Shown: positions 9,705-20,432, counted from the stretch's first letter. The stretch is 64,000 nucleotides of DNA from Bacteroidia bacterium (GCA_020849295.1 JADLGN010000012.1:1-64000); one strand, 5' to 3'. Made by a program: numbers and translations. The notes: generated by a model from the letters alone, not told the origin.

Positions 9705-10049
9705 TTGGATATCGAGTATTATAGAAATTATTGTTTAGAAAAAATTGGGGTAACTGAAGAATTTCCTTTTGATAAAACAACATTGGTATTTAAGGTTTAC
9801 GGAAAAATTTTTGCATTGTTTGATATAGATAATTTTGAGTCAGTAAATCTAAAATGCGATCCTGAAAAAGCAATATTGCTTAGAGAACAATTCAATGAAA
9901 TAAAACCAGGATACCACATGAATAAAAAACATTGGAATACCGTGAGTTTTTCTAATAATATTTCAGATAATTTAATTATTCAACTCACTGATGATTCTTA
10001 TAATCTTGTGCTAAATTCTATTCCAAAAAAGTTATTGAATAGCTTATGA
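9705..10049 (+). CDS. MmcQ/YjbR family protein
   Basis: About 114 residues when started at the TTG at 9705. The frame is open back to 9606, but those 33 residues are low-complexity Phe/Tyr/Lys, and homologous proteins begin at the segment (x)DIEYYRNYCLEKxGVTEEFPFD. The family hallmark is that N-terminus plus TLVFKVYGKIFAL and the KPGYHMNKKHWNTV stretch near residue 75, which form the CyaY-like fold. Family members are small cytoplasmic proteins called DNA-binding, with no firmly established role. The last bases overlap the next start (ATGA), so it is translationally coupled to the GT39 gene. Confidence 0.85.
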   Translation: MDIEYYRNYCLEKIGVTEEFPFDKTTLVFKVYGKIFALFDIDNFESVNLKCDPEKAILLREQFNEIKPGYHMNKKHWNTVSFSNNISDNLIIQLTDDSYNLVLNSIPKKLLNSL

Positions 10050-11614
10050 TAAATGTAAAATTTTTTAATTTTAATAACAATTTTAATTTTGACACAAACA
10101 GAACTCAAAACTATTTATCAAAAATTATTTTGCTATTTGTATGTTTTACAGTTTTTACAAAACTTTACGATGGATATAACAATGATTTCAGACCTCAGGG
10201 AATTCACTTTTGGGCACAAGCAGACCGCAGCATTATTGCATTAAATTACTATGACAACGGGTTAAACTTTTTTGTACCTCAAACAAATTACCTCGAAATA
10301 TCTAATGGCAAAACAGGAGTTGAATTTCCTGCAATTCAATATATTTCTGCCGTTACAGCTAAAATTTTAGGAACAAGAAACCTTATTTTTCTAATATACC
10401 GCATTTACACTTTTCTTATTCTGGTTTGCGGAATATTTTATCTATCACAAACTGTAAAATTACATGGTGGCAATGGATTTCAACAAGTTTTAATCCCGAT
10501 TTTATATCTATTGTCGCCCGTTTTATTGTTCTATGGTTTTAATCTTTTACCAGATATACCTGCATTTTCACTTGTACTTATAGGATTCTATTTTTTTGAG
10601 AAATACAGATTAAAACTTGGTTTCAACTCAATTTATTACGCTTTTTTATGGTCAAGTATTGCTGTATTATTAAAAATCACCACAGCTATTTTTCCTATTG
10701 CATTTTTGGTTTGGTTTCTTATAAACTCTATTTTAATTAACAAACAAATTACTAAAAAACAGATATTATCTGTATTAGCTGCATTTATGCTCATTTTCGG
10801 GCTTTCAGTTTTAATCAATTATTTTTTTACTGTTAATGCTAATAATAATTATCAATCAACTGTATTTCTAAGTACATCAAGACATATAAATCAATGGACT
10901 GACTTCGGCGATATTTGGGAGAATGTAGTTTGCTGGCATCGCGAATATTTTTCAGAACCTCAGTATTGGATTATTCTTGCATCATTCATAGCTTCATTAT
11001 ATACTCCGTTTTTGCAAAAAGAATTTCTACTTCTAAAATCTATTTTAGTATTAGGCTTTATTTTTTTTATTTTATTAATGGGCAAACAACTTATGCACCA
11101 CGATTATTATGCAATTTGTACAATTATACCAATTATTATATTATTAAGTATTGATGGTTTAATGCTTCTTTCAAAGGGTTGCTTAAGCGCAATTATACTG
11201 CTGTATTTTGTTGTAAAAATTTATGACTCTAATATTGTTCAATCTGTAAAAAGACAATCTGAAGTTTATAATTTACCATGTCGCCAAGTTTGGGATTACA
11301 GAAATTATATGATTGAAGCAGCTGATTGGTTTGAAAAAACTGAAAAAAATAAAAATACTAAAGTTTTTGTTTTGTATGACTATCCGCTAAATACACCACT
11401 TGTATATATTGACCGTAAAGGAATGGTACTTGACCATTACAAAATGAAAGATAAAAAACTGGTAAATTATTGGTTTGAACTACATAAACCTAAATTTCTT
11501 GTTATTCCAATACAATGGAAAACACATTTGCATGAAGATAATCCACTAATAGAATCAAAAACTTCAGTATCTTTTGAAGGTAATAATGTGTTGATATTAA
11601 AAATGAATTATTAA
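10046..11614 (+). CDS. GT39/ArnT-like membrane glycosyltransferase
   Basis: A 522-residue integral membrane protein with about ten to twelve hydrophobic segments. After the first transmembrane helix (about 27-45) comes an extracytoplasmic loop with the acidic pair expected for the GT-C catalytic site (NNDFRPQGIHFWAQADRS), then repeated Phe/Ile/Leu-rich helices and a soluble C-terminal domain of about 110 residues. GT39/ArnT-like enzymes move sugars from polyprenyl-phosphate donors to lipid or protein acceptors at the periplasmic face; the substrate here is unknown. It overlaps the YjbR-like gene by 4 bases upstream and the convergent RNA methyltransferase gene by 4 bases at its end. Confidence 0.8.
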   Translation: MINVKFFNFNNNFNFDTNRTQNYLSKIILLFVCFTVFTKLYDGYNNDFRPQGIHFWAQADRSIIALNYYDNGLNFFVPQTNYLEISNGKTGVEFPAIQYISAVTAKILGTRNLIFLIYRIYTFLILVCGIFYLSQTVKLHGGNGFQQVLIPILYLLSPVLLFYGFNLLPDIPAFSLVLIGFYFFEKYRLKLGFNSIYYAFLWSSIAVLLKITTAIFPIAFLVWFLINSILINKQITKKQILSVLAAFMLIFGLSVLINYFFTVNANNNYQSTVFLSTSRHINQWTDFGDIWENVVCWHREYFSEPQYWIILASFIASLYTPFLQKEFLLLKSILVLGFIFFILLMGKQLMHHDYYAICTIIPIIILLSIDGLMLLSKGCLSAIILLYFVVKIYDSNIVQSVKRQSEVYNLPCRQVWDYRNYMIEAADWFEKTEKNKNTKVFVLYDYPLNTPLVYIDRKGMVLDHYKMKDKKLVNYWFELHKPKFLVIPIQWKTHLHEDNPLIESKTSVSFEGNNVLILKMNY

Positions 11615-12732
11615 TTCTTTTTCAGAATTTCTGCAATAAACATATTATCTGCTCTGCGATTATACCCTTTAATATATTCAATGTTTAAACATTCAACTTT
11701 ATTTTCAGCAGAAACCATTTCAAGTACTTTTGCGTTTTCATATTCAAAAACAGAACAAGTTATGTAATATAATTTTCCGCAAGGTTTTAAAAATTTTAAA
11801 GCATTATTTAGTATTTTGTATTGCTTTTCAAAGTAAGTATTCAATTTATTTTCATCAAAAAAATACAAGTTTTCAGGCTCTCGAGACCATGTACCTGAGC
11901 CGGTACATGGCACATCTGCAATAATTGTATCAAAAAAATTAAATACAATTTCTTCGTTATTAAAATTCAATTTTTCTGTGGTTTTCTCTAAATCTATTTC
12001 AGCAATTTCAGGTATTTTCAATCGTTTTTGCTTAAATCTATAACTTAGATTATTTAGTACTGATAGTCTTTTGTCGGAAGCAAATAGTTTTATATTACAA
12101 TTATATTCATAAACAAAAAGCGACTTACCGCCTGATCCGCTACAACAATCCCAAACATTCGAATTTATATCTGTTTTAATTTTTGATGAAGCAATTTGCG
12201 AACTCAAATCCTGAATTACATAACTAAACTTATCGTTTTCAAACAAAGTATTTGGAGCAAAACCAATTGCAGAAAATTTGTCATTTATTATCTCTTTTTC
12301 CAGAATACTATCTTTATATAATTTTTCAATTACTTTTAATTCTTTATTTAAAACCCTTAGCCAAACCAGCGGCTGGGTTTTAAAACTCTCAAAGTAATTG
12401 CTGTTATTAAAATTATGTGAAAGAGATTTTTTGAATGGATAATTAAATTTGGGTAAATTGCTTTCTGGTAGTCCGTTATAAAAATCCTTTAAAATATTTG
12501 ATGAATTTTTATTATTTGGAGTTAAAAATAAAAGTTCTGTATTGTTTTTATTATAATTCCCTTGTCTAAACAAAGTATAAAAAATTTCTTTAAGAATTTT
12601 TCTATCTTTTGACCCTAAAGACTTATTTGTATTGCAGTAATTCTTAAAAAAATGATGAAAAGGCAATTCGCCATTGTATAGTCTAATTACATCTGAAAAG
12701 TGACGGTAGATAAAATTTTGTCTTGAATTCAA
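11611..12732 (-). CDS. RsmB/NOP2-type RNA (cytosine-5) methyltransferase
   Basis: A 373-residue SAM-dependent methyltransferase of the RsmB/Sun/NOP2 group. The N-terminal third resembles the NusB-like RNA-binding part of RsmB. The catalytic domain shows the SAM site (VWDCCSGSGGKS, about residue 190), motif IV DVPCTGSGTWSREPE and motif VI YITCSVFEYEN. The motif VI cysteine is the expected nucleophile and the motif IV cysteine releases the product. The likely target is a cytosine in 16S rRNA, but paralogues modify other positions, so no symbol is given. It lies directly downstream of the periplasmic-binding-like gene with no gap, and converges with the GT39 gene. Confidence 0.88.
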   Translation of the reverse strand: MNSRQNFIYRHFSDVIRLYNGELPFHHFFKNYCNTNKSLGSKDRKILKEIFYTLFRQGNYNKNNTELLFLTPNNKNSSNILKDFYNGLPESNLPKFNYPFKKSLSHNFNNSNYFESFKTQPLVWLRVLNKELKVIEKLYKDSILEKEIINDKFSAIGFAPNTLFENDKFSYVIQDLSSQIASSKIKTDINSNVWDCCSGSGGKSLFVYEYNCNIKLFASDKRLSVLNNLSYRFKQKRLKIPEIAEIDLEKTTEKLNFNNEEIVFNFFDTIIADVPCTGSGTWSREPENLYFFDENKLNTYFEKQYKILNNALKFLKPCGKLYYITCSVFEYENAKVLEMVSAENKVECLNIEYIKGYNRRADNMFIAEILKKN

Positions 12733-13872
12733 TTATCTGAAATTTACCTCTTCTAAAACATTGTCATTGAAATTTAAAATAAAAACACCTTTATTCTGAT
12801 TGCAATGCGGGTCAATTTTAAACCAAAATCTTGTAGAATAAAATCTATACTTATCACCTACAAAGTCTGCTGCTTTAAACCTATTATACTTTAAGAAAAT
12901 TTCAGATATAAAACTTGCTTGATCATGTCCTATGATAGAATAACGACTCGGATTTAATGAAAATTCTGACTTATAATTATTCTTAAATTCTCGCATAGTT
13001 TCTGCACTGTCTGCTGCATTAATAAAATCTGATGATAGTATTTTAATTTTATATTTATTCCGTTTTGAGTAATGTACTGCTTTTAAAACTGAAGGCTTGT
13101 ATTCGGCTAGAATTTCAATGTTTGAATTTTGCTTGTCTAAGCATGTAGTTAAATTTTTAATATCTTTTGAATTTTCGGCAGTATGGTAAACCAAATAATC
13201 CAGATTGCCCGGCATAAAGGTACTATCTGCATTTTCAATTTCATCTTCAGTTACAAATCTGTAAGGCACCCAACCTCTCATCCCAGAAATTAAATTTTCA
13301 AGTTTTTTTTCAAAAGCTAAACTTTTTTGGTTTGCCGACTTTACAACAATTATTTCACAATTGCGACAATTTTTCCTGTAATATTCAAAAAATGTTTCTG
13401 CTTTAGTTTTTTCTGATGGTACTGCATTAAAAAAAAGCGGATTTTTAGGAAAAAGGCTATCTGCAGCAGTAAATGGCGACAATACTGCAATTTGTTTTTT
13501 TGAAGAAAATCTATTTAATAAATGCAAATGTTCATCTAAAATAGGTGCTATTATTAAATCCATTTTACTTAATTCAGGCTTTAATAATATTTCTTTGGTA
13601 ATTGAGGTGTCGTGTTCATTGTCATAAATAAACAATTTCACATTCAATCCTTTGTTTTGATACTCTTTTAATGCAGTGTAAAATCCTTGAAAATAATCGA
13701 GCATAATGTTGGAGCGATTAATATTAGCTCCATTGTAATCGTTGTAATGAAAAGGCAGAATTATTGCAATTTTAAAGGTAGAATCTGTTTTGTTTATGGC
13801 AAAAACTCTTTGGGTTGAGCCAAGTAAAAACAGAACAAAAAATAAAAAAACTTTTATTTTATTCCCATTCAA
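12733..13872 (-). CDS. Exported type 1 periplasmic-binding-fold protein
   Basis: About 379 residues from a TTG at 13872; the frame stays open to an ATG at 13908, but that would put a polar extension ahead of a normal signal peptide ([21 protein letters not shown]). The mature part has the alternating strands of a type 1 periplasmic binding protein: [13 protein letters not shown] at the start, [12 protein letters not shown], and [12 protein letters not shown], as in branched-chain amino-acid receptors. In many Bacteroidota the gene after guaA encodes such a domain behind LysM repeats; no LysM is visible here. It overlaps the end of guaA by 14 bases. The ligand is unknown. Confidence 0.75.
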   Translation of the reverse strand: MNGNKIKVFLFFVLFLLGSTQRVFAINKTDSTFKIAIILPFHYNDYNGANINRSNIMLDYFQGFYTALKEYQNKGLNVKLFIYDNEHDTSITKEILLKPELSKMDLIIAPILDEHLHLLNRFSSKKQIAVLSPFTAADSLFPKNPLFFNAVPSEKTKAETFFEYYRKNCRNCEIIVVKSANQKSLAFEKKLENLISGMRGWVPYRFVTEDEIENADSTFMPGNLDYLVYHTAENSKDIKNLTTCLDKQNSNIEILAEYKPSVLKAVHYSKRNKYKIKILSSDFINAADSAETMREFKNNYKSEFSLNPSRYSIIGHDQASFISEIFLKYNRFKAADFVGDKYRFYSTRFWFKIDPHCNQNKGVFILNFNDNVLEEVNFR

Positions 13873-15385
13873 TTGTTGCCGGTGGTTTTGAACTGATGTC
13901 ATACACAACTCTATTAATGCCTTTTACTTTATTAATTATATCGTTTGATGTTTTTACTAGAAAATCACGAGGCAAATCTGCCCAGTCGGCAGTCATTCCA
14001 TCAATTGATGTTACCGCTCTTAAACAAATTACATGTTGATATGTTCTTTCATCTCCCATCACTCCTACTGATTTTACAGGCAAAAATATAGCTCCTGCTT
14101 GCCAAATTTTATCATATAATCCAAAAGATTTTAGATTACCAATAAAAATATCATCGGCTTCTTGCAATATTCTAACTTTTTCAATTGTAATATCATCAAT
14201 AATTCTAATTGATAGACCTGGACCGGGAAAAGGATGACGATTTAGGATAATTTCAGGTAAACCGAGTGCTTTTCCTACTTTTCTTACTTCGTCTTTGAAC
14301 AAAAAATTAATTGGTTCTAAAACTTTTAAGTGCATTTTTTCGGGCAATCCTCCTACGTTATGATGTGACTTAATTGTAGCTGATGGACCATTAACACTTA
14401 CTGATTCAATCATATCCGGATATATTGTACCTTGTCCTAACCATTTAGCGTTTTTCACTTTTTTTGATTCTTCTTCAAATACTTCAACAAAAATTCTGCC
14501 AATAGTTTTTCGTTTTGTTTCGGGGTCTGATATCCCTTTAAGTTCATTTAAAAACCTATCTCCTGCTCTTATCGCAATTATATTAAACCCTACATTATTG
14601 TATGCATCGAGTACGTTTTCAAATTCATTTTTACGTAGTAAACCATTATCAATAAATATGCAAACTAATCTGTCGCCAATTGCTTCTTTTATTATTTTAG
14701 CGGCTACTGTACTATCTACTCCACCCGATAGACCCATTATCACAACATCATCTCCTGTTTTTTCTTTTATAAAACTTATAGTAGAATGTATAAAATTATC
14801 AGGAGTCCATGATTGCGTGCATTTGCAAATACCTACTACAAAATTTTGTATAATATTTTGCCCCTGTTCACTATGAGTAACTTCGGGATGAAATTGTAAG
14901 CCATATACATTTTGGTTTTTTATTTGAAATGCTGCAAGAATACCATTTTCGGTAGTAGCATGTGCTTCAAAATTATATGGTAATTTAGTAATTGTATCGC
15001 CATGACTCATCCAAACAGTTGAATTTTGTTTAACATTTTTAAAAATTTCAGAATTGCTATGTTGTGCAAGTGGTGCTCTTCCGTATTCTCTATGTTCTGA
15101 AGCTTGAACATTCCCACCAAAATTTTTTGCAAGCCATTGTGCCCCATAGCAAATACCTAAAATGGGCACATTAATTTTTGAAAAATCCAGTGCTGGAGAT
15201 GGTGCATTATTGTCGTTTACAGAACAAGGACTACCAGAAAGAATTATTCCTTTTACAGATGAATCAATGAGAGGTATTTTATTAAATGGATGAATTTCTG
15301 AATATACATTTATTTCTCTTATGCGCCTTGCTATTAACTGTGTGAACTGTGAACCAAAGTCAAGAATAATAATTTTTTCTGCCAT
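13859..15385 (-). CDS. guaA: GMP synthase (glutamine-hydrolysing)
   Basis: A full-length 508-residue enzyme that converts XMP to GMP using ATP and glutamine. The class I amidotransferase domain has its nucleophile C79 ([10 protein letters not shown]) and the His-Glu pair 166/168 (LQFHPEVTH). The ATP pyrophosphatase domain follows with the P-loop SGGVDST at about 220-226, and the dimerisation domain ends with the family signature [14 protein letters not shown]. It is slightly shorter than the E. coli enzyme (525 aa) with no missing motif. A -7 element TAACTTTG lies 15 bases upstream of the start. It is probably transcribed with the overlapping exported binding protein and the RNA methyltransferase. 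Confidence 0.97.
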   Translation of the reverse strand: MAEKIIILDFGSQFTQLIARRIREINVYSEIHPFNKIPLIDSSVKGIILSGSPCSVNDNNAPSPALDFSKINVPILGICYGAQWLAKNFGGNVQASEHREYGRAPLAQHSNSEIFKNVKQNSTVWMSHGDTITKLPYNFEAHATTENGILAAFQIKNQNVYGLQFHPEVTHSEQGQNIIQNFVVGICKCTQSWTPDNFIHSTISFIKEKTGDDVVIMGLSGGVDSTVAAKIIKEAIGDRLVCIFIDNGLLRKNEFENVLDAYNNVGFNIIAIRAGDRFLNELKGISDPETKRKTIGRIFVEVFEEESKKVKNAKWLGQGTIYPDMIESVSVNGPSATIKSHHNVGGLPEKMHLKVLEPINFLFKDEVRKVGKALGLPEIILNRHPFPGPGLSIRIIDDITIEKVRILQEADDIFIGNLKSFGLYDKIWQAGAIFLPVKSVGVMGDERTYQHVICLRAVTSIDGMTADWADLPRDFLVKTSNDIINKVKGINRVVYDISSKPPATIEWE

Positions 15386-15399
15386 TTTTTAGAGAATGG

Positions 15400-15407
15400 C
15401 AAAGTTA
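15400..15407 (-). promoter_or_regulatory. -7 element upstream of guaA
   Basis: On the minus strand the sequence reads TAACTTTG, an exact match to the Bacteroidota -7 box TAnnTTTG. No TTG was found at the usual 19-21 bp upstream, so this is a partial promoter match. Confidence 0.45.
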
Positions 15408-15463
15408 TTAAATATAAAATTGTGTGAATGTTAAATTTTTGATTTTTTTTAAGGAATAAGTAA

Positions 15464-16153
15464 TTATACAATAAACTTGTATCCTACACCTCTTAATGAT
15501 TTGAAATGAACAGGATTGCCAGGGTCCATTTCGAAATATTTTCTGAAAGAAAGTATAAAATTATCTATAGTTCTTGTTGATGGATATACTGAATAGCCCC
15601 ATACTGTTTGCAATATTTCATCGCGGCTTACTACTTCATTTTTGTTTTCAACAAGTAATTTCAAAAGCATAGCTTCTTTTTTGGTAAGGGTAAATTTACC
15701 ATTTGTTCCGAAAGCATCATAGCTTACAAAATTTATATAATTTGAACCGAAACTGAATTCTTTTAACTCAGTTTTTTGGTGTAATTTTTCATTACGGCTT
15801 ATAAGGTTTTTAACTCTCAATATCAATTCTTCAAGATTAAAAGGTTTGTTAAGATAATCATCTCCTCCTTTTTTTAAACCGAGTACTCTATCTTGGGCAG
15901 AATTTTTAGCCGAAAGAAATAATATTGGAATTTTTGAATTTATTAATCTGATACTCTCAGCTACTCTCAATCCGTCAATTAGCGGAACCATTATATCTAA
16001 TAATGCCAAATCAAATTTTTCACCTTTAAATGTTGAAATAGCTTCTTCGCCGTTTGTTACAGGCACTACTACATATCCTTCAATTTCCAGATTTAGTTTT
16101 AAATTGTCGAGCAAATGTTTTTCATCTTCAAGCAGAAGTATTCTCTTTTTCAT
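15464..16153 (-). CDS. OmpR-family response regulator
   Basis: A 229-residue transcriptional regulator. The receiver domain (1-118) carries the acidic pair E9/D10, phosphoacceptor D53 (LALLDIMVP), a Ser/Thr switch in ILFLSAK and the conserved Lys of LNKPFNLEEL. The C-terminal winged helix (about 135-229) has the typical LTKKEAMLLKLL, EILQTVWG and LRGVGYKFIV ends. The histidine kinase gene lies 95 bases upstream on the same strand and is the likely partner. The target genes are unknown; the M16 peptidase and SPOR protein genes further upstream are the nearest candidates. Confidence 0.93.
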   Translation of the reverse strand: MKKRILLLEDEKHLLDNLKLNLEIEGYVVVPVTNGEEAISTFKGEKFDLALLDIMVPLIDGLRVAESIRLINSKIPILFLSAKNSAQDRVLGLKKGGDDYLNKPFNLEELILRVKNLISRNEKLHQKTELKEFSFGSNYINFVSYDAFGTNGKFTLTKKEAMLLKLLVENKNEVVSRDEILQTVWGYSVYPSTRTIDNFILSFRKYFEMDPGNPVHFKSLRGVGYKFIV

Positions 16154-16248
16154 ACCGGATTATTTATCAATAATTCATTTTTTTTTACAAATATTATGAT
16201 ATTTAACTAATCAGGATAATTTTCTAAAATTAATGATATAAAAATGAC

Positions 16249-17385
16249 TTAACTTTTATTTTTTAATTCTATAACTACTTTAGTGCCTTGTGGCTTATTG
16301 TCTTCTATTTTAATTTTTCCTTTGTGTTTTTTTATTGATTGTTTTACTATGTACAATCCCAAGCCACTTCCTGATGTGTTTCTTATTTCATCATCTTCTA
16401 TCCTATAAAACTTTTTAAAAACTTTTTTATGGTATTTACTATCTATTCCTATTCCATGGTCTGCAATTATTACAATTATTTTGTTTTCATCGCGTTTCAA
16501 GGTTATTTCTATTGCTTTGTTATCCGAATATTTAATTGCATTTTCAATTATATTATTAAATGTCATTTTTAGCAATGCCCTATCTCCCATGAAGTAAATT
16601 TCTTTTTCAATACTTGAAATAATTTGATTTTTTAATGAGAAATTATTTACGCAGTCGTTTATTACTTCGCTTAGATTTAGGAGTTCTTTTCTTATAAAAA
16701 ATCTCTTATTTTCAATTTGCATTGCGGTAAGCATATTTTCAGTCATATCTTTTAATCTGTCGGCATTTTCAATAACATGTCCAAGCAGTTCATTTTGTTT
16801 TTCAGATGGTAATATTCTTTTTTGAAGTGTTTCACTAATTAATATTATTGAAGATATTGGTGTTTTTAGTTCATGTGTTACCGAAAGCAAAAAGTTATTT
16901 TGCTGTTTGTGAAGTTCGTAAAGTGTGGTTACCGTAAAATACAAACCTAAGATTCCGGCTGATACAAGTATTATTAAGATTATTGTTTCTGTTATAAAAC
17001 TTCTGTTTCTGAAATAATAATCTTTTGATAGCTTTTTCAAAGTCTTACTGCTTACAACTATTTCAGCATTATTTTTACTTGAATTAAAATTGAATTTTAT
17101 TTCGTATTTGCCTTTAAACTTGTTAATGATAAACTTTTTAATCAGAGAAGTGTCTGCATTAATTATAAAATTATTTAATCTAAAATTTTGTGACTTTTGA
17201 GTTAAAAACTTTAAAGAACGAGCTTCTTCAATAGTTTTTAATTCGGTTGTTTGTTTATTGCTTTTAAGTAATTGTATTTTTAGATTGTAATTAGCTTCAT
17301 TATACTTCATAAGCGAGTATGCCCACCACAATATACCCACTATAATATAAGAGATAATTAAAAAAAATAAGATTTTTAGTTTCAC
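16249..17385 (-). CDS. Sensor histidine kinase
   Basis: A 378-residue inner-membrane kinase. Transmembrane helices at about 4-24 and 132-154 enclose a periplasmic sensor of some 105 residues with no domain I recognise. The HisKA region has phosphoacceptor H171 (SVTHELKTPISS), followed by the ATPase boxes N (NIIENAIKYSD), G1 (ADHGIGI) and G2 (GSGLGLYIVK), all intact. The OmpR-type regulator downstream is its probable partner. Such short-sensor kinases are widespread in Bacteroidota; the signal cannot be read from the sequence. Confidence 0.93.
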   Translation of the reverse strand: MKLKILFFLIISYIIVGILWWAYSLMKYNEANYNLKIQLLKSNKQTTELKTIEEARSLKFLTQKSQNFRLNNFIINADTSLIKKFIINKFKGKYEIKFNFNSSKNNAEIVVSSKTLKKLSKDYYFRNRSFITETIILIILVSAGILGLYFTVTTLYELHKQQNNFLLSVTHELKTPISSIILISETLQKRILPSEKQNELLGHVIENADRLKDMTENMLTAMQIENKRFFIRKELLNLSEVINDCVNNFSLKNQIISSIEKEIYFMGDRALLKMTFNNIIENAIKYSDNKAIEITLKRDENKIIVIIADHGIGIDSKYHKKVFKKFYRIEDDEIRNTSGSGLGLYIVKQSIKKHKGKIKIEDNKPQGTKVVIELKNKS

Positions 17386-17425
17386 GTCTTTAATTTAAAG
17401 CAAATTATCTCAACAAATTTAAACT

Positions 17426-17460
17426 AAAAGAGGGAAGCAAATTACTTCCCTCTTTTTTTA
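17426..17460 (-). terminator. Intrinsic terminator after the M16 peptidase gene
   Basis: A perfect 12-bp stem (AAAAGAGGGAAG at 17426-17437 paired with 17445-17456) surrounds a 7-base loop, with T-runs on both sides. It lies about 20 bases after the M16 stop and upstream of the histidine kinase, so it separates the two transcription units. It could work in either direction. Confidence 0.85.
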
Positions 17461-17479
17461 AAAATAAAATTAATATTTA

Positions 17480-20302
17480 TTAATCTATTTTAATTTCTTT
17501 TACTTTTCCATAGCCGAGTTTGTTGAGTTTGTCTTTTATTTTATATCCATGACCTACAACAATTATTGAAATAGTTTCAGGATGTAATATTTTTTTGGCT
17601 ATTTCATTTATATCATCTTTGCTTAGATTGCTTATTAATTTCATTTGCTCTTGAGTGTAGTTTCGCGGTAATTTATATTCAATAACTCTACCAAGAAAAC
17701 TCGCTTTTTGTTGTGGAGATTCGTATCTTAATGCATCAGCCGAAAGCAATGAACTTTTTGTATATTCAAGCTCATCTTCTGTTATTCCGGTATTTTTAAA
17801 ATTTGTAATTTCATAAAGTACTTCTCTAATTGCACTGTCAGTTGCATTTGCTCTTACGTCTGCTTTCCAAAATAAATATCCGTAATGCTTGTTTCCAACA
17901 AACGAAGATTGTGGACTATATGCAAATCCGTGTTTTTCGCGAATGTTCAAAGTCAATCTACTGTTAAAACTTCCACCAAGAGAAAAATACATTACATTAG
18001 ATTTAAAATAATCGCCATTATAATCAAATGGTATATGTTTTTGTGCAACCGTAATAATTGATTGTGGAGCATAAGGCTTGTCAACTAAGTAAATTTGCAC
18101 CCTGTCTGATTCAGGCATAACTCCAATTGAAGGAATTGTAACATCTTTTTTATTCCATTTATTTAAAAATTCAAGACTTTTTCTTGCTTCATTTTCGTTC
18201 AAATCGCCTGTTATTATTAAAGAAGTAATATTTGGAGCATAATTGTTATTGTAATATTCCTTTAAATCATCTAATTTAATTTTTGATACTGATTTATAAT
18301 TACCTGATGGATTATCTTCAAGCAGCGTTCCTTTGAACATTATATTTTGAAAAGCAATTTGCGACATTGCATTTGGATTTTTCTTTAAACTCTGAACACT
18401 TTCAAGCGTTTGCTTTTTCAATCTTTTAAAATCAGCATTATCAAATCTTGGTGAAAGCAATATTTTTTCAAATAGTTGTAGCGTTTTTTCAAGATTTTCT
18501 TTTGTACAAGTAATATAACAGCCATTTGAAGTTTGGCCTCCGTAAAATGAAATAGAACTGCCCATTTTATCAAGTTCATTTTGCAACTGCTCAGATGTCA
18601 TATCCTTGGTGCCTTCTGTCATCAAACTTGCTAATAATTCTGAAGTTCCGGTTGGGTAGTTTCCGGCTTCTAAAATTTGGCCTCCTCTTATGTTTAATTG
18701 AATAATTACTTTTGGAGTTTCGCTTGTTTTTGTTCCTATTACATTTAAATCATTGTTTAATTTAAACTCATAAATTTCAGGAAGCGTAACTGGTTTGTTA
18801 GGCTTTCTTTCTGGCCATCTTGAGCGGTCAAAGTCATCTTTTACCGGTTCATAAACTAATCCGTTATATTGCGGATCTGGCACTTTCTCTTCGTTGGCAT
18901 GAGGGTTTACACTTTTGCTCACCGAGGTATCTCTCTCTTCCGGGTCAGGAACTACATTTATTATTACAGAGTTTTTACCTTTAATATAAGTTCGGAAAAC
19001 ACGCATTATATCATCAGTACTTACTCTGTCAATAGAATTTATATCGTCATTAAGATTATAAGTTTTGCCTAACATCATATTCCAATGGCTAAGGCTTAAT
19101 GCTTTTGAACTTACAGCATCCATAACATCTATCATGCTTGTTTTGAATACTATTTTTGCTTTATTTAATTCTTCGTTTGTACAACCGTTTTTATCAAATT
19201 CTTCAAGTGTTTCTCTAATTTTCTTTTCAATTTCTTTTGTTGATAATCCACCATAAGTAGCAACTACATCTATTCCCAAAAAACCGGCAAGTTCAAGAGC
19301 ACTATGTGAAGCAGAAGCTTGAACAGCATCTTCGGTTTTCACAAATTTTTTGTAAAATGGAGAACTGTTGTTTCCTGCAAGTATGTATGACAATAATTGT
19401 AAAGCAGCTTCATCTTTATGATACTCATGAACAGTAGGCCATACCATCATTGTAAGTGGAAGATAAATATTATCTTTAATTTCTACATATTGGTCGTAAG
19501 GTAAAATTACATTTAATTTCTTTGGTTTAGGTATAGCTTTTCCTTTCTTTAATGTGCCGTAATATTTATTTACCCATGCTTTTACTTCTTCAGGATTTAC
19601 ATCTCCTGATACTACTATTGTAGCATTGTTTGGTTTATACCATTTAAGAAAAAATCTCCTTAAATCTTCAAAAGTAGCAATATCAAGATCGTCAGTAAAA
19701 CCAATTGGTGTCCACTCATAAGAACTCATATTTGCAAAAAGAGTTTTAAATAAAACTTCGCTAACCATACCATAAGGTTGGTTGTCATAACTCTGCTTTT
19801 TTTCATTTTTTACGGCATTACGTTGGCTCTCGAATTTATCTTTTGTAAATCCTTCTAATAATGATGACATTCTATCAGCTTCCATCCATAGCAGTGTTTC
19901 GGTAAAACTTGATGGAGCTGTATTTATATAAACTGTTTTATCAAAAGATGTAAAGGCATTGCAAGTGCCACCGGCTTTCGATATCATTTTAAAATGTTCT
20001 TCATCATTTACATTTTTTGAACCCTGAAACATCATGTGCTCAAAAAAATGTGCAAACCCACTGTTTCTGACACTTTCTCGAGCAGAACCAACATGGTAGG
20101 CTATCTGCACATGCACTATTGGGTCTGAATGATCTTCATGAATAATAAGATTTAAGTCATTACTTGTTAACTTGTACTTTTCGTAAGAAATAATAGATTC
20201 TCCCGGTTTTTGCTCAACTTTTTCAATAAGCTCAAATTGCGAAAATGCTTTTGCTGAAAAAAGCATAAGGCTTAAAAAAACAATCTGTTTTAATTTTGAC
20301 AT
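17480..20302 (-). CDS. M16 (pitrilysin/insulinase) metallopeptidase
   Basis: A 940-residue exported zinc peptidase. A signal peptide (1-21, ending AFSQ) precedes two M16 halves. The N-terminal half has the inverted zinc motif HxxEH at 85-89 (HFFEHMMFQG) and the downstream helix with further acidic ligands (RNAVKNEKKQSY). The C-terminal half (from about residue 500) lacks zinc residues but keeps the substrate-binding pattern (HIPFDYNGD ... GGSFNSRLTLNIREKHGFAYSP). This is the two-domain 'clamshell' typical of periplasmic or surface M16 enzymes that degrade oligopeptides. A strong terminator follows. Confidence 0.94.
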   Translation of the reverse strand: MSKLKQIVFLSLMLFSAKAFSQFELIEKVEQKPGESIISYEKYKLTSNDLNLIIHEDHSDPIVHVQIAYHVGSARESVRNSGFAHFFEHMMFQGSKNVNDEEHFKMISKAGGTCNAFTSFDKTVYINTAPSSFTETLLWMEADRMSSLLEGFTKDKFESQRNAVKNEKKQSYDNQPYGMVSEVLFKTLFANMSSYEWTPIGFTDDLDIATFEDLRRFFLKWYKPNNATIVVSGDVNPEEVKAWVNKYYGTLKKGKAIPKPKKLNVILPYDQYVEIKDNIYLPLTMMVWPTVHEYHKDEAALQLLSYILAGNNSSPFYKKFVKTEDAVQASASHSALELAGFLGIDVVATYGGLSTKEIEKKIRETLEEFDKNGCTNEELNKAKIVFKTSMIDVMDAVSSKALSLSHWNMMLGKTYNLNDDINSIDRVSTDDIMRVFRTYIKGKNSVIINVVPDPEERDTSVSKSVNPHANEEKVPDPQYNGLVYEPVKDDFDRSRWPERKPNKPVTLPEIYEFKLNNDLNVIGTKTSETPKVIIQLNIRGGQILEAGNYPTGTSELLASLMTEGTKDMTSEQLQNELDKMGSSISFYGGQTSNGCYITCTKENLEKTLQLFEKILLSPRFDNADFKRLKKQTLESVQSLKKNPNAMSQIAFQNIMFKGTLLEDNPSGNYKSVSKIKLDDLKEYYNNNYAPNITSLIITGDLNENEARKSLEFLNKWNKKDVTIPSIGVMPESDRVQIYLVDKPYAPQSIITVAQKHIPFDYNGDYFKSNVMYFSLGGSFNSRLTLNIREKHGFAYSPQSSFVGNKHYGYLFWKADVRANATDSAIREVLYEITNFKNTGITEDELEYTKSSLLSADALRYESPQQKASFLGRVIEYKLPRNYTQEQMKLISNLSKDDINEIAKKILHPETISIIVVGHGYKIKDKLNKLGYGKVKEIKID

Positions 20303-20432
20303 AATTATAAATTTTTTTGCGGCAAATTAAATGATAAGTTACTTATAAAATACAATTAGTTTCGATGTTTTGGCATTTTTTATCGAAATTTATAAGAACA
20401 ATGTAATGAAAAATTATATATTATTCATTTGT

